Shown here in pieces: positions 34,762 to 44,063 of a DNA stretch of 64,000 nt. The notes beneath the pieces are model-generated. The model ran no database searches. It was given only the letters and a program-made list of their open reading frames with translations, and was not told where the DNA came from. A program made the translations under genes and the position numbers. The stretch covers positions 22,665 to 86,664 of the forward strand of contig NZ_KQ949116.1 in NCBI RefSeq assembly GCF_001514305.1, given 5' to 3'. Numbering within the stretch: position 1 is the first letter of the stretch; the number at the start of each line of letters is the position of its first letter. This stretch comes from Streptomyces dysideae (lineage in GTDB: Bacteria > Actinomycetota > Actinomycetes > Streptomycetales > Streptomycetaceae).

Positions 34762-36264
34762 GTGTCTGACTCTTCACGCGATACCGCCGAAGGCGCCGGC
34801 TGGGGCACCGCAGAACGCGGTGAATACACCCGGCTGATGCCGCATCAGGTCGAGAAGATCTCGTGGCTGGATCCGAGGATGCTGTGGGCCGCCCGCAACG
34901 GCGTGCTGGCGTCCTGGTTCGGGGACCCCACGGGCCGTACCCGCAGCCGCTGGGTGGCACAGCGGGCCGCGGCCGGCGCCCCTGCCGACAAGGTGATCCG
35001 GCGGGACGACCCGGACCGGTTCTCCTTCCTGGTCGTGGGCGACACCGGTGAGGGCGACGACCCCCAGTACGCCGTCGTGCCGGGCTTTCTGAAGGTCGGT
35101 CAGGACACCCGGTTCGCGGTCGTCGCCAGTGACGTCATCTATCCGGTGGGCAGCGCCGACGACTACGGCACGAAGTTCTTCCGCCCGTACCAGGACTACC
35201 GGGCGCCGATCTACGCGATACCCGGCAACCACGACTGGTACGAGGACCTCGGCGCCTTCATGCGCGTCTTCTGCGACGACGCCCCGCCCCTCGCCCCCGA
35301 GCCCGCGCCGCGCCCCCTCAGCCGGGCCTGGCTGCGGTCGCTGCTGTGGCACCGGCCTCGCAACGGTGACGGCCAACGCCTCGCCGAGGCACGGCAGTTG
35401 CGATCGGAGGAGACCCAACAGGCCGTCCAGCCGGGCCCGTACTGGGCCATCGACTCCGGGCCGGTGCGGATCATAGGCATCGACACCGGTCTGCTGGGCA
35501 CCCTCGACGCCGAACAGGGCGCGTGGCTGCGCGAGGTGTCGCAGGGACCCCGCCCGAAGATCCTCATCACGGGCTCGCCCCTGTACGTGGACGGCGAGTA
35601 CCACCCGTGCGCGATCGACGGCGGCGGCACGGTCGACGACGTCGTGCGCGACCCGGCCCACCACTTCGTCGCCGCGATAGGCGGCGACATCCACAACTAC
35701 CAGCGGTATCCGGTGGACGTGGACGGCCGCACGATCCAGTACGTCGTGTCCGGCGGCGGCGGTGCCTTCATGCACGCCACCCACACCATCCCGCACATCG
35801 ACATCGCGAACGTCACCGAGAAGGACTTCCGCTGCTACCCGCTGCGCGGCGACTCCCTGGCCTTCTACAGCACGCTCTACGGCCGCCGGCTGCGCCTGCG
35901 CCGCTTCTTCACCCTCACCGAGGCCGAGGCGACGGCCGTCGTCGCCGAGCGCCTGGGCATCCCGCTGACCCGCGCCCAGGGCGAGCCGGCCCGGATCACC
36001 TGGCGCACCCGGCTGGTCGCCACGCTGCTGGGCGCCGGCCGCCGCCCCGAGCGGACGTCGCGGTTCCGGCTGCCCGTGCGCAAGATCTACACGCAGTTGT
36101 TCTCGCCGAGCTCGGCGACGTACAGCCCGCCGTTCTTCAAGTGCTTCCTGCGGCTGGACGTCTCGCCGGAGGCGGTCCGGCTGCGCTGCTACGCCGCGAC
36201 AGGCAACCGCGCGCAGGAGACCGAACCGCCGGTCGAGGACGAGGTCACGATCCCGCTCGCCTGA
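34762..36264 (+). CDS. Calcineurin-like metallophosphoesterase
   Basis: 500 residues. Motifs in order: VVGDTGEGDD (~90), a degenerate ASDVIYPVG (where most have GDxxY), PGNHDWYED (~152), GGDIHNYQRY (~306) and YVVSGGGGAFMHA. The dinuclear metal site therefore looks mostly complete. A C-terminal ~150-residue region beyond the phosphoesterase domain is of unknown role. GTG 34762 has no clear RBS, but TACGGT seven bases upstream could be a -10 element for leaderless initiation; ATG 34828 is an alternative. Substrate unknown. Confidence 0.8.
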   Translation: MSDSSRDTAEGAGWGTAERGEYTRLMPHQVEKISWLDPRMLWAARNGVLASWFGDPTGRTRSRWVAQRAAAGAPADKVIRRDDPDRFSFLVVGDTGEGDDPQYAVVPGFLKVGQDTRFAVVASDVIYPVGSADDYGTKFFRPYQDYRAPIYAIPGNHDWYEDLGAFMRVFCDDAPPLAPEPAPRPLSRAWLRSLLWHRPRNGDGQRLAEARQLRSEETQQAVQPGPYWAIDSGPVRIIGIDTGLLGTLDAEQGAWLREVSQGPRPKILITGSPLYVDGEYHPCAIDGGGTVDDVVRDPAHHFVAAIGGDIHNYQRYPVDVDGRTIQYVVSGGGGAFMHATHTIPHIDIANVTEKDFRCYPLRGDSLAFYSTLYGRRLRLRRFFTLTEAEATAVVAERLGIPLTRAQGEPARITWRTRLVATLLGAGRRPERTSRFRLPVRKIYTQLFSPSSATYSPPFFKCFLRLDVSPEAVRLRCYAATGNRAQETEPPVEDEVTIPLA

Positions 36265-36330
36265 CCGCCCTGACACAATCGGGGACGAACTGACGTACGG
36301 CCGTAGGGGCCATGAACGATGGAGGGGCCC

Positions 36331-37375
36331 GTGGCGCCGACCTCACGACCGCTGCGGAAGCTGGGCTTCCTCACCATCGGACTGTTCGACGCGGCGGATC
36401 CACGCCGGGGCCATGAGTCCACGCTGGAGATCATCGAGCTGGGCGAGCGGCTGGGCTTCGACAGTGCGTGGCTCCGTCACCGTCATCTGCAGTACGGCAT
36501 CTCCTCCCCCGTCGCCGTCCTGGCGGCGGCCTCGCCGCATCGAACTCGGCACCGCGGTCATCCCACTGGGCTGGGAGAACCCACTGCGACTGGCCGAGGA
36601 CCTGGCGACGGTCGACCTGATGTCCGGGGGCCGTCTCAACCCGGGCGTCAGCGTCGGCCCGCCGATGCACTACGACCGGGTCAAGGGCGCGCTGTACCCG
36701 GACACGGCGGACGCCGAGGAGTTCGGTTACGAGCGGGCGCGGCGGCTGCTGGACTTCGTGCGGGGCGAGCGGGCCACCGAGTTCAGCGGCAACGAGGGTT
36801 TCGAGGCCACGCGGCGGCAGCCGCATATCGAATCCAGCTCCGACCGCGTGCAACCGCAGTCGGCCGGGCTGGGCAGCCGTATGTGGTACGGCGGTGGCAG
36901 CCTGAGCTCGGCGCGGTGGGCAGGGGAACACGGCATGAGCTTCCTGACCAGCAGCGTCGTCAAGGCGGAAGGGCCCGAGGACGCGGCGGACTTCGCCGAG
37001 ATCCAGCTGTCGCACATCCGCACCTTCCGCGCCCACCACCCCGACGGCGACAGCGCCCGCGTCTCCCAGGGCCTCGTCGTCGTCCCCACCGACTCCGCCA
37101 CGCCCGAGCAGCGCGCCAAGTACGAGACGTACGCGGCGCAGCGGCTGCCGCGCACCGCCTCACCTCAGGGTCCGGCCCGGCTGATGTTCGCGCCCGACAT
37201 CGTCGGCAGCTCCGACGAGATCGCCGAACGGCTGCACGCGCACGCCGCGTTCAGGGAGGTCGACGAGGTCGCCTTCGCGCTGCCGTTCACGTTCGAGCAC
37301 GAGGACTATGTGCAGATCCTCACCGACATGGCGGAGAAGCTCGGCCCGGCGCTGGGGTGGCAGTCGGCGAGCTGA
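36331..37375 (+). pseudogene. LLM-class flavin-dependent oxidoreductase, frameshifted
   Basis: GTG 36331 follows GGAGGGG and opens a luciferase-like barrel: KLGFLTIGLFDAADPRRGHE, LGERLGFDSAWLRHRH and SSPVAVLAAAS. At about 36530 the frame is lost; the next frame continues RIELGTAVIPLGWENPLRLA and runs intact to the stop at 37375. One inserted base or two lost bases in CCTCGCCGC accounts for it. The corrected length (~347 residues) is normal for the family. It could be recent decay or a read error. It faces the next gene with two bases between stops. Confidence 0.85.
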
Positions 37376-37377
37376 GG

Positions 37378-37977
37378 TCACCAGCGGCCCGGTTCGGTGC
37401 CGGTGATCGGTTCCGACGGCTTGCCGTCCACGCCGACCGGGACGTCACCGGCGAGCATCACCCGGTGCATGATCCGGGGGAAGTCGAGGTGAGCGTTGTC
37501 GCTGGGCGCGAGGTGGATGGTGGCGCGGTTGTCCCAGAAGGCGACGCTGCCGGGCTCCCAGCGGAAGCGGACCGTGTACTCGGGCCGGACCGCCTGCTCC
37601 AGCAGCAGGTCGAGGATCGCCCCGCTTTCGGCGCGGGAGAGGTCGGCGATCTGCTCGACGTAATAGCCGTTGACGTACAGGATCCGCTCCCCCGTCTCCG
37701 GGTGGACGCGGACCAGCGGGTGCAGTGCGGCGACCTGGTGGTCCAGGAGGTGGCGGACGTACGCGTCCTCGCCGGGGCGCGGCTGGTAGCCGACGCCGAG
37801 CCGGTGTTCGGCGCGCAGCCCGTCCACGAACTCCCGTACCGGGGCCGACAGTCCGGCGTACGCGGCCGCCAGGTTCAAGCAGTACTCGAACCCGAGCCGC
37901 CCGGCGACCGCCCGGGCCGCGCTCGACTTCCCGGTGTGGGACGTCCCCCCGATCAGCACCACCCGCGCATCCCGCAT
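37378..37977 (-). pseudogene. In-frame chimera: P-loop kinase head fused to TauD dioxygenase tail
   Basis: The open frame of 199 codons starts MRDARVVLIGGTSHTGKSSA, a Walker A head of a small kinase or zeta-toxin-like protein. At about residue 31 (YCLNLAAAYAGLSAPVREFV) it changes into the C-terminal two thirds of a TauD/TfdA alpha-ketoglutarate dioxygenase. The tail keeps the distal iron-binding His (DNRATIHLAP) and the 2-oxoglutarate Arg (IMHRVML), but the HxD iron motif of the N-terminal part is absent. The kinase part lacks everything after the P-loop. Neither activity should remain. Probably a deletion product. Confidence 0.75.
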
Positions 37978-38070
37978 GCCGGCGACCCTACTCAGCGCAC
38001 GGTGATCTCGCGGACGATCCCCCTGTCCGTGACGCTGGAGGTACGACACGGTCGAGCGGAAGGTCCAGCA

Positions 38071-38901
38071 GTGATCAGCATCCCGGTACACACGCTCAAC
38101 GACGGTACGACGATCCCCGCCATCGGCCTGGGCACCTGGCCGATGGACGACACGCAGGCCGAGCAGGCGGTTCTCGGTGCACTGGAGACGGGGTACCGCC
38201 TGGTCGACACGGCGACGAACTACCGGAACGAGACCGGCGTCGGCCGCGGCCTCGCCCGCAGTGACGTCCCGCGCGAGGAGGTGCGGGTGACGACGAAGCT
38301 CCCGGGCCGGCATCACGGCTACGAGGAGACCCTCACGTCCTTCGAGGAGTCCCGGCGCCGCCTGGGCGTGGACTACGTGGACCTGTACCTCATCCACTGG
38401 CCGCTCCCCCGCGTCGGCAAGTACGTCGACTCCTGGCGGGCCATGATCAAGCTGCGCGAGGACGGTCTCGTGCGGTCGATCGGCGTCTCGAACTTCACGG
38501 CCGGGCACATCGAGCGGCTGGAGAAGGAGACCGGGGTCCTGCCCTCGGTCAACCAGATCGAGCTGCACCCGCTCTTCCCGCAGGAGGAGCTGCGTGCCTT
38601 CCACGCCGGCAAGCGCGTCCTCACGGAGAGCTGGAGTCCGCTCGGTCGTGGCACGAGTCTGCTGAGCGATCCCGCCGTGGTGAGCGTCGCGGAGGCCCTC
38701 GGGGTCACGCCCGGGCAGGTGGTCCTGCGCTGGCACACCCAGCTGGGCGCGGTGCCCATCCCGAAGTCGGCGGACCCCGGGCGGCAGCGCGAGAACCTCG
38801 ACGTCTTCGGCTTCACGCTGGAGCCCGACCGGATGCGGGCCGTGGGCGACCGGGCGCATCGGCGGCTCGGCGGGGATCCCGAGGTGCACGAGGAGTTCTG
38901 A
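38071..38901 (+). CDS. Aldo/keto reductase
   Basis: 276 residues from GTG 38071 (GGAAGG seven bases upstream). A TIM-barrel NADPH-dependent reductase with the complete tetrad: GYRLVDTATNYRNETGVGRG (Asp and Tyr), TTKLPGRHHG (Lys) and YLIHWP (His). The cofactor loop is VPIPKSADPGRQRENLDVF. It resembles the 2,5-diketo-gluconate reductase branch and would reduce carbonyl compounds. Free-standing between a chimeric pseudogene and the LigD-like gene. Confidence 0.93.
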   Translation: MISIPVHTLNDGTTIPAIGLGTWPMDDTQAEQAVLGALETGYRLVDTATNYRNETGVGRGLARSDVPREEVRVTTKLPGRHHGYEETLTSFEESRRRLGVDYVDLYLIHWPLPRVGKYVDSWRAMIKLREDGLVRSIGVSNFTAGHIERLEKETGVLPSVNQIELHPLFPQEELRAFHAGKRVLTESWSPLGRGTSLLSDPAVVSVAEALGVTPGQVVLRWHTQLGAVPIPKSADPGRQRENLDVFGFTLEPDRMRAVGDRAHRRLGGDPEVHEEF

Positions 38902-38948
38902 ACCGCCCCTGGGCGGGGTACCCGGGGCGTCTGTTGAAGGAGGCGCAG

Positions 38949-39548
38949 ATGGGTGAGCGGGAGCGGCTGCGGGACTATCGCAGGAAGCGGGACTTCGCGC
39001 GGACCGGTGAGCCGCGGGGACGGACGGCGTCCTCCGGGGAGAAGCCGCGGTTCGTCGTGCAGATCCATGACGCGCGCAGGCTGCACTTCGACTTCCGGCT
39101 CCAGGTGGACGACGTCCTGAAGTCGTGGTCGGTGCCGAAGGGGCCCTCCGACGATCCGCAGGACAAGCGGCTCGCCGTGCCGACGGAGGACCATCCGCTG
39201 GAGTACGAGGAGTTCGAGGGTGTGATCCCGGAGGGTGAGTACGGGGGTGGCACGGTCATCGTCTGGGACCACGGGACCTACGAGCCGTTGAGTCATGACC
39301 GCAAGGGACGGCCCGTGGGCTTCGGGGAGTCGCTCGAGCGCGGGCATGCGACATTCCGGCTGACCGGGTCGAAGCTGCACGGCGAGTACGCGCTGACGCG
39401 GATCCGTGACGACGACTCGGCCTGGCTGCTGGTGAAGACCGCGGAGGGGCGGGCGCGGCGGCACGGGACCCCGGACCCGCACCGGGCGCGTTCGGTGCGG
39501 ACCGGTCGTACCCTCGCCCAGGTCGCCGCAGCCGCCGACGAGGAGTGA
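38949..39548 (+). CDS. LigD-type 3'-phosphoesterase domain protein
   Basis: 199 residues from ATG 38949, six bases after AAGGAGG. A stand-alone DNA-ligase-D phosphoesterase domain: RFVVQIHDARRLHFDFRLQV holds the metal-binding His/Asp pair, and DHPLEYEEFEGVIPEGEYGG completes the site. Such proteins trim 3'-phosphates and ribonucleotides at broken DNA ends for non-homologous end joining. The stop overlaps a GTG (GTGA at 39545) where the partner ligase should begin, but that ligase is a pseudogene. No Ku or polymerase domain is present in the window. Confidence 0.92.
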   Translation: MGERERLRDYRRKRDFARTGEPRGRTASSGEKPRFVVQIHDARRLHFDFRLQVDDVLKSWSVPKGPSDDPQDKRLAVPTEDHPLEYEEFEGVIPEGEYGGGTVIVWDHGTYEPLSHDRKGRPVGFGESLERGHATFRLTGSKLHGEYALTRIRDDDSAWLLVKTAEGRARRHGTPDPHRARSVRTGRTLAQVAAAADEE

Positions 39549-39552
39549 GCGG

Positions 39553-40281
39553 CGGTGTCCGGGTCTGCTGGACACGCTGGACGCGGAGCAGCGGCGCCTG
39601 CTGGACAAGGCCCGTCCGGGAGAGCGGACGGGTCGTGCTGCTGTCCCGGACCGGCGGCGCCTCAGTGACACGTATCCGGAGATCGTGGACGCCCTCGCGG
39701 ACCAGCCGTGCGGGGACTTCACCGTCGACGGCGAGATCGTCGCGTTCTCGCGCGGCCGCACGGACTTCGCCCGGCTCCAGCAGCGGATGGCGCTGACCCG
39801 GCGGCGGGACGTCGAGGCGAGCGGAGTGGCGGTGACGTACTACGTCTTCGATCTGCTCCGGCTGGACGGCCGGGACACCACAGGGCTGCCGTTGTGGGCG
39901 CGCAGGTCACTGCTGCGGCGCGCGCCGGCCATCCGCTCGCCGCTGCGGACGACGCCCCATCGCAACGCGGGCGGCGCCGAGTTGCTCGCCGAGTCGTGCG
40001 AGCGCGGGTGGGAGGGGCTGATCGCCAAGCGCGCCGACCGGCGTACGCTGCTCGCCCTGCGGGAGCGCCTCGACGAACTGCGTACCTCCGGCTCGCCGTT
40101 CGACGGGCCGGTGCGCGAGGCGGGGGCGCGGTGGGTGGAGCCGGAGCTGGTCGCGCAGATCGACTTCACCGAGTGGACCCGTGACGGGATGCTGCGTCAT
40201 CCGCGCTATCTGGGTCTCCGGGACGACAAGAAGCCGACGGACGTGGCGCGGGAGCGGCCGTCGGGGCGGGCGGCCGCCTGA
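39553..40281 (+). pseudogene. ATP-dependent DNA ligase (LigD ligase domain), gutted
   Basis: The frame opens LLDTLDAEQRRLLDKA, the linker before a LigD ligase. The next segment should contain the catalytic KxDG motif, but instead it passes within 20 codons to LSDTYPEIVDALADQPCGDF, then DGEIVAFSRGRTDFARLQQR. Between them GRVVLLSRTG is legible only in another frame. After GWEGLIAKRADR the motif IV-V region is also missing and the OB-domain tail WVEPELVAQIDFTEWTRDG follows. There is no start codon in frame before 39685. Two internal deletions plus a frameshift; inactive. Confidence 0.85.
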
Positions 40282-40375
40282 GGGACGTTCCGGATCTTCA
40301 GGTTCCGGCCCCAACTCGCCTTCCGTGCCTCTATGTTCACGGCGGTATCCGATCTCGGCCCGGGAGGCTCCTCGT

Positions 40376-40810
40376 ATGCGCACAGCGCTCCGCACCGCCC
40401 TCACCGCCGCGGTGGCCGCCGCCACCGTTCTCGTCCCCGGCACCGCCCAGGCGACCCCGCCGGGGCCGGGGGTCACGGCCCGGACGATCAGTCAGCACAC
40501 TGTCGGCGACACCGACTACATCCTGCGGGAGATCACGGTGCCGCCCGGCCAGGGCACCGGCTGGCATTACCACGACGGTCCCCTCTACGCGTTCGTGCAG
40601 CAGGGCACGCTGAGCCACTTCGACTCCACCTGCGCGTCGGACGGCGTGTACCCCACGGGCAGTTTCATCGAGGAGCCCGCCGGGCCGGGCAATGTGCACA
40701 TCGGCCGCAACCTCGGTGACACCGCGATCGTCCTCGACGTGCTGTACGTGCTGCCGCACGGGGCGCCGTTCTCCGAGGACGCGCCGAATCCGGGCTGCCC
40801 GTTCGAGTGA
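40376..40810 (+). CDS. Secreted cupin-domain protein
   Basis: 144 residues from ATG 40376 (GGGAGG upstream). The signal peptide ends AQATPPGPG (~26). One cupin barrel: motif 1 is PPGQGTGWHYHDGPLYAFVQ with the HxH metal pair, and motif 2 is around GNVHIGRNLGD. Two cysteines (STCASDG and PGCPFE) could form a disulfide. Extracytoplasmic cupins of this kind are common in Streptomyces with unknown function. It is tail-to-tail with the phosphatase gene, with no bases between stops. Confidence 0.85.
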   Translation: MRTALRTALTAAVAAATVLVPGTAQATPPGPGVTARTISQHTVGDTDYILREITVPPGQGTGWHYHDGPLYAFVQQGTLSHFDSTCASDGVYPTGSFIEEPAGPGNVHIGRNLGDTAIVLDVLYVLPHGAPFSEDAPNPGCPFE

Positions 40811-43189
40811 TCACATCGGTGGCGGCAGCGGCTGTTCGGCCCAGATCGTCTTGCCGCTGCCGGTCTGCCTGCTGCCCCAGCGCTGGGTGAGCTGGGCGAC
40901 CAGGAGGAGGCCGCGGCCGCCCTCGTCGTAGGCGTGGGCGCGGCGCAGGTGGGGGGAGGTGGAGCTGGCGTCGGAGACCTCGCAGATGAGGGTGCGCTCG
41001 CGGATCAGGCGGAGCTGGATGGGCGGTGCGCCGTAGCGGATGGCGTTGGTGACGAGTTCGCTGACGACGAGTTCGGTGACGAAGGCGGCCTCGTCCAGGC
41101 CCCAGGCGGTCAGCTGTTCGGTGGCGGCCTGCCGGGTGGCGGCCACCTCCGCGGGGTCCGGGGAGACGTCCCAGGTGGCGATGCGGTCCGCGCCGAGCGC
41201 ACTGGTGCGAGCCAGCAGCAGGGCCACGTCGTCGCTGGGCTCCTCCGGCAGGACGGCCTTCAGGACGGTGTCGCACAGGGCGTCGAGGCTGTCGGCGGGC
41301 GAGGTCAGGGAGCGGCACAGTTCGGTGATGGCGTGGTCGACGTCGCGGTCGCGGTCCTCGATGAGGCCGTCGGTGTAGAGGGCGACGACGGAGCCCTCGG
41401 GCAGTTCGGTCTCGGTCGCCTCGAAGGGCAGTCCGCCGACGCCGAGCGGGGGCCCGGCGGTCAGCGGGATGAGCCGGGCGCTGCCGTCGGGCAGTACGAC
41501 GGCGGGTGGCGGGTGTCCTGCGGCGGCCAGGGTGAGGCGGCGTGTGACGGGGTCGTAGACGCAGTAGAGGCAGGTGGCGCCGAGTTCGGCGGACTCGCCG
41601 CCGTCGTCGTCGGCGGCGGCCAGGTGGGTGACCAGGTCGTCGAGGTGGGTGAGGAGTTCGTCCGGGGGCAGGTCCACGTCGGCGAGGGTGCGGACGGCCG
41701 TGCAGAGGCGGCCCATGGTGGCCGACGAGGGGATGCCGTGGCCGACGACGTCGCCGACGACGAGGGCGACGCGGCTGCCGGACAGCGGGATGACGTCGAA
41801 CCAGTCGCCGCCGATGCCGGCCAGGGAGCCGGAGGGCAGATAGCGGTGCGCCACCTCGACGGCGGCCTGTCCGGGCAGTCCTCTCGGCAGCAGGCTGTTC
41901 TGGAGGGCCAGCGCGGTGGTGCGCTCGCGGGCGAAGCGGCGGGCGTTGTCGACGCAGACGGCAGCGCGGCTGGCCAGTTCCCCGGCGAACACGGCATCCT
42001 CGTCGCCGTAGTCGTCGACGTTCGCGATGCGGACGAACACCGCGACGCCCAGTGTGGTGCCGCGGGCCCGCAGCGGCACCGCGAGCACGGAGTGGACGCC
42101 CCGGCGGTAGCGGCTGCCCTCGGGGGCGCGGGCGTTGCGCTCCGCGACCCACCGGACGAAGTCCGGCTCGCCCGCCTGGCTGAGGACGGCCCGTCCCTCG
42201 CGCAGCGCCCGCGCCGGCGGACAGAACGTCGGGTACACGTCCGTCTCGCCCAGGTGGATGGCGGCCTCCGGGGTGCCGTCCGTGACGGAGCCGTGGGCGA
42301 CGCGGCGCAGCACGACCGGGCCGTCCGGCACGGGTGGGGCTTCGTCCGACCCGAGGACCCAGTCGAGCAGGTCCACACTGGCGAAGTCGGCGAACTGCGG
42401 GACGAGCATTTCGACCAGTTCCTCGGCGGTGCGCACCACATCGAGGGTGGTGCCGATGGAGGCCGCCGCCTCGTTCAGCAGGGCCAGCCGCTGCCGGGCC
42501 CAGTACTGCTCGGTGCTGTCGAACGCGGCCAGCGCGGTTCCGACGAGTCGGCCCGCGGAGTCCCGCACCGGCCACATGTCGGTGGTCCAGGCATGCTCCC
42601 GGTTCAGCGCCGGTGCGCCTGTGTAGCTCTCGTAGCGCAGCGGTCTGCCCGTCTCCGCGACCTGGCGCAGATGCCACAGAAAACCCCGGCTGTGCACGGC
42701 GTCCTCCACGGTCTCCGGGAAGTGCCGGCCGATCAGCACCTCCTCCGGGACGCCCATCACCTGGCAGGCGGCGTCGTTGAGCCGCAGATAGCGCTGCTCG
42801 GTGTCGAAGACGGACATCGACATGGAGGCCTGCTGGAAGGCCTGTGCAGCCAGGGTGGGCTCGGGGCTGCGGGGCGGCTCGGCGGTGATCACGAAGCCGG
42901 TGTCCTCGCCGTCCGGGCCGAGCATCGGGGAGGCGGTCGCGGTGACGGGGACCGGGTGTCCGTCGCGGTGGCGCAGGACGACGCGGCCGGTCCGAGCGGT
43001 GAGCGTCTCGGACGGCACCTCCTCGGCGAGCAGGTCGGCCGCCGTCCGCCCGACGGCCTCCTCGGCCGGGTAGCCCGTCAGCAGCCGGGCCCCGTCGCTC
43101 CACCCGGTCACACGGCCGTGGGCGTCGACGATCGCCGCAGCGGCGACATGCTCCATAGTGTCCAGAATGGTCCCCTTGCCGCGGTCCAT
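40811..43189 (-). CDS. SpoIIE-type PP2C phosphatase with PAS, GAF and anti-sigma-like ATPase domains
   Basis: About 792 residues. Two PAS domains (~15-115 and ~118-235), a GAF domain (~240-415), a PP2C/SpoIIE phosphatase (~425-645, with GIGGDWFDVIPL, VVGDVVGHG and ALYTDGLIED) and a C-terminal RsbW-like histidine-kinase ATPase (~670-785, with SELVTNAIRYG and GGRGLLLVAQ). Such proteins dephosphorylate anti-anti-sigma factors and can also act as kinases, linking input signals to SigB/F-like factors. A SigB/F-type sigma gene lies at 58.1 kb. The start is uncertain: ATG 43189 or TTG 43201, neither with a good RBS. Confidence 0.88.
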   Translation of the reverse strand: MDRGKGTILDTMEHVAAAAIVDAHGRVTGWSDGARLLTGYPAEEAVGRTAADLLAEEVPSETLTARTGRVVLRHRDGHPVPVTATASPMLGPDGEDTGFVITAEPPRSPEPTLAAQAFQQASMSMSVFDTEQRYLRLNDAACQVMGVPEEVLIGRHFPETVEDAVHSRGFLWHLRQVAETGRPLRYESYTGAPALNREHAWTTDMWPVRDSAGRLVGTALAAFDSTEQYWARQRLALLNEAAASIGTTLDVVRTAEELVEMLVPQFADFASVDLLDWVLGSDEAPPVPDGPVVLRRVAHGSVTDGTPEAAIHLGETDVYPTFCPPARALREGRAVLSQAGEPDFVRWVAERNARAPEGSRYRRGVHSVLAVPLRARGTTLGVAVFVRIANVDDYGDEDAVFAGELASRAAVCVDNARRFARERTTALALQNSLLPRGLPGQAAVEVAHRYLPSGSLAGIGGDWFDVIPLSGSRVALVVGDVVGHGIPSSATMGRLCTAVRTLADVDLPPDELLTHLDDLVTHLAAADDDGGESAELGATCLYCVYDPVTRRLTLAAAGHPPPAVVLPDGSARLIPLTAGPPLGVGGLPFEATETELPEGSVVALYTDGLIEDRDRDVDHAITELCRSLTSPADSLDALCDTVLKAVLPEEPSDDVALLLARTSALGADRIATWDVSPDPAEVAATRQAATEQLTAWGLDEAAFVTELVVSELVTNAIRYGAPPIQLRLIRERTLICEVSDASSTSPHLRRAHAYDEGGRGLLLVAQLTQRWGSRQTGSGKTIWAEQPLPPPM

Positions 43190-43218
43190 CAACCGCGACA
43201 AGGGAATCGGTACGGACT

Positions 43219-43686
43219 TCAGCCGCGGTGGGCGCGCAGCGCCGCGAGTGCCCGGTCGGCGTGCGTGTTCATGCGCAGTTCGCTGTGGACGACGTCGAGG
43301 AGGGTGCGGTCCTCGGCTATGACGAAGGTGACCCGCTTGGTGGGGGCCAGCGAGAAGCCGCGCTTCACGCCGAACCGCTCCCGGATCGTCCCGTCCGGGT
43401 CCGACAGCAGCGGCATGCCGAGGGAGTGCTGCCCGGCGAACTCCTGCTGGCGTTCGACGGTGTCACCGCTGATACCCACGGGACGTGCGCCGACCTCCGC
43501 GAACTCGGCGGCGAGATCACGGAAGTGACAGGCCTCCGCCGTACAGCCGGGGGTCAGGGCGGCCGGGTAGAAGAACAGCACGACCGGGCCCTCGGTGAGG
43601 AGCTCGGACAGGCTGCGGACGGTGCCGGTCTCGTCGGGCAGGGAGAAGTCCTCGACCTTGTCGCCGGACTCGGGGCGCTTGCTCAT
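43219..43686 (-). CDS. Peroxiredoxin (BCP/PrxQ type)
   Basis: 155 residues from ATG 43686. Thioredoxin-fold peroxidase: the peroxidatic Cys sits in PAALTPGCTAEACHFRDLA, in the TPGCT motif, with a second Cys five residues later as in two-cysteine BCP proteins. LLSDPDGTIRERFGVKRG and FVIAEDRTLLDV complete the fold. It reduces peroxides using thiols. Its start overlaps the DoxX stop (ATGA), so the two are translated together. Confidence 0.92.
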   Translation of the reverse strand: MSKRPESGDKVEDFSLPDETGTVRSLSELLTEGPVVLFFYPAALTPGCTAEACHFRDLAAEFAEVGARPVGISGDTVERQQEFAGQHSLGMPLLSDPDGTIRERFGVKRGFSLAPTKRVTFVIAEDRTLLDVVHSELRMNTHADRALAALRAHRG

Positions 43687-44063
43687 GACCGGCCCTCCAC
43701 GCTCTTCGCGACGCTGCGTGCCCACAGTACGAGGGGCAGCTGCAGCGGGAGCCGGCCGAACGCGGCCGCCTTCTGGGGTGCGGGGCGGTGGCGCCAGTCG
43801 GCGGCCATCTTCACGTTGGCGGGGAACACACCGACGAAGAAGGCCGCCGCAGCCAGTGCGGCCGCCTTGCGGGTACGGGGCAGGGCCACGCCGGCCGCCA
43901 GCGCGAGCTCGGCGACACCACTGGCGTACGTCCAGGTCCGGGCCGTACCCGGCAGGGCCTTCGGCACGATCGCGTCGAACTGGCGTGGATTGGCGAAGTG
44001 GGCGACGCCCGCGGTGGCCAGCAGGCCCGCGAGCAGTAGGGGTGAGCGTTCGGACCGTGGCAC
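43683..44063 (-). CDS. DoxX-family membrane protein
   Basis: 126 residues with four membrane helices: LLLAGLLATAGVAHFANP, the GVAELALAAGVAL segment and a final LPLQLPLVLWARS. It matches small DoxX/MauE-like proteins, which have been linked to redox or thiol homeostasis. Overlap with the peroxiredoxin gene (4 bases) supports a shared oxidative-stress role. The start has GGAGGC upstream. Confidence 0.85.
   Translation of the reverse strand: MPRSERSPLLLAGLLATAGVAHFANPRQFDAIVPKALPGTARTWTYASGVAELALAAGVALPRTRKAAALAAAAFFVGVFPANVKMAADWRHRPAPQKAAAFGRLPLQLPLVLWARSVAKSVEGRS

Noticed and set aside
34750..34764. TACGGT as a -10 element for leaderless translation of the metallophosphoesterase
   Set aside because: Only a six-base match and no -35; mentioned as a possibility for the start but not listed as a promoter.
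39545..39796. Open frame starting GTG 39545 as an intact small gene
   Set aside because: Only a few residues (VVLLSRTGG) are ligase-like; the frame is an out-of-register piece of the ligase pseudogene.
40934..43528. Plus-strand open frame of 864 codons opposite the SpoIIE-type phosphatase
   Set aside because: Mirror of the real minus-strand gene with Gly/Gln/Asp-rich nonsense.
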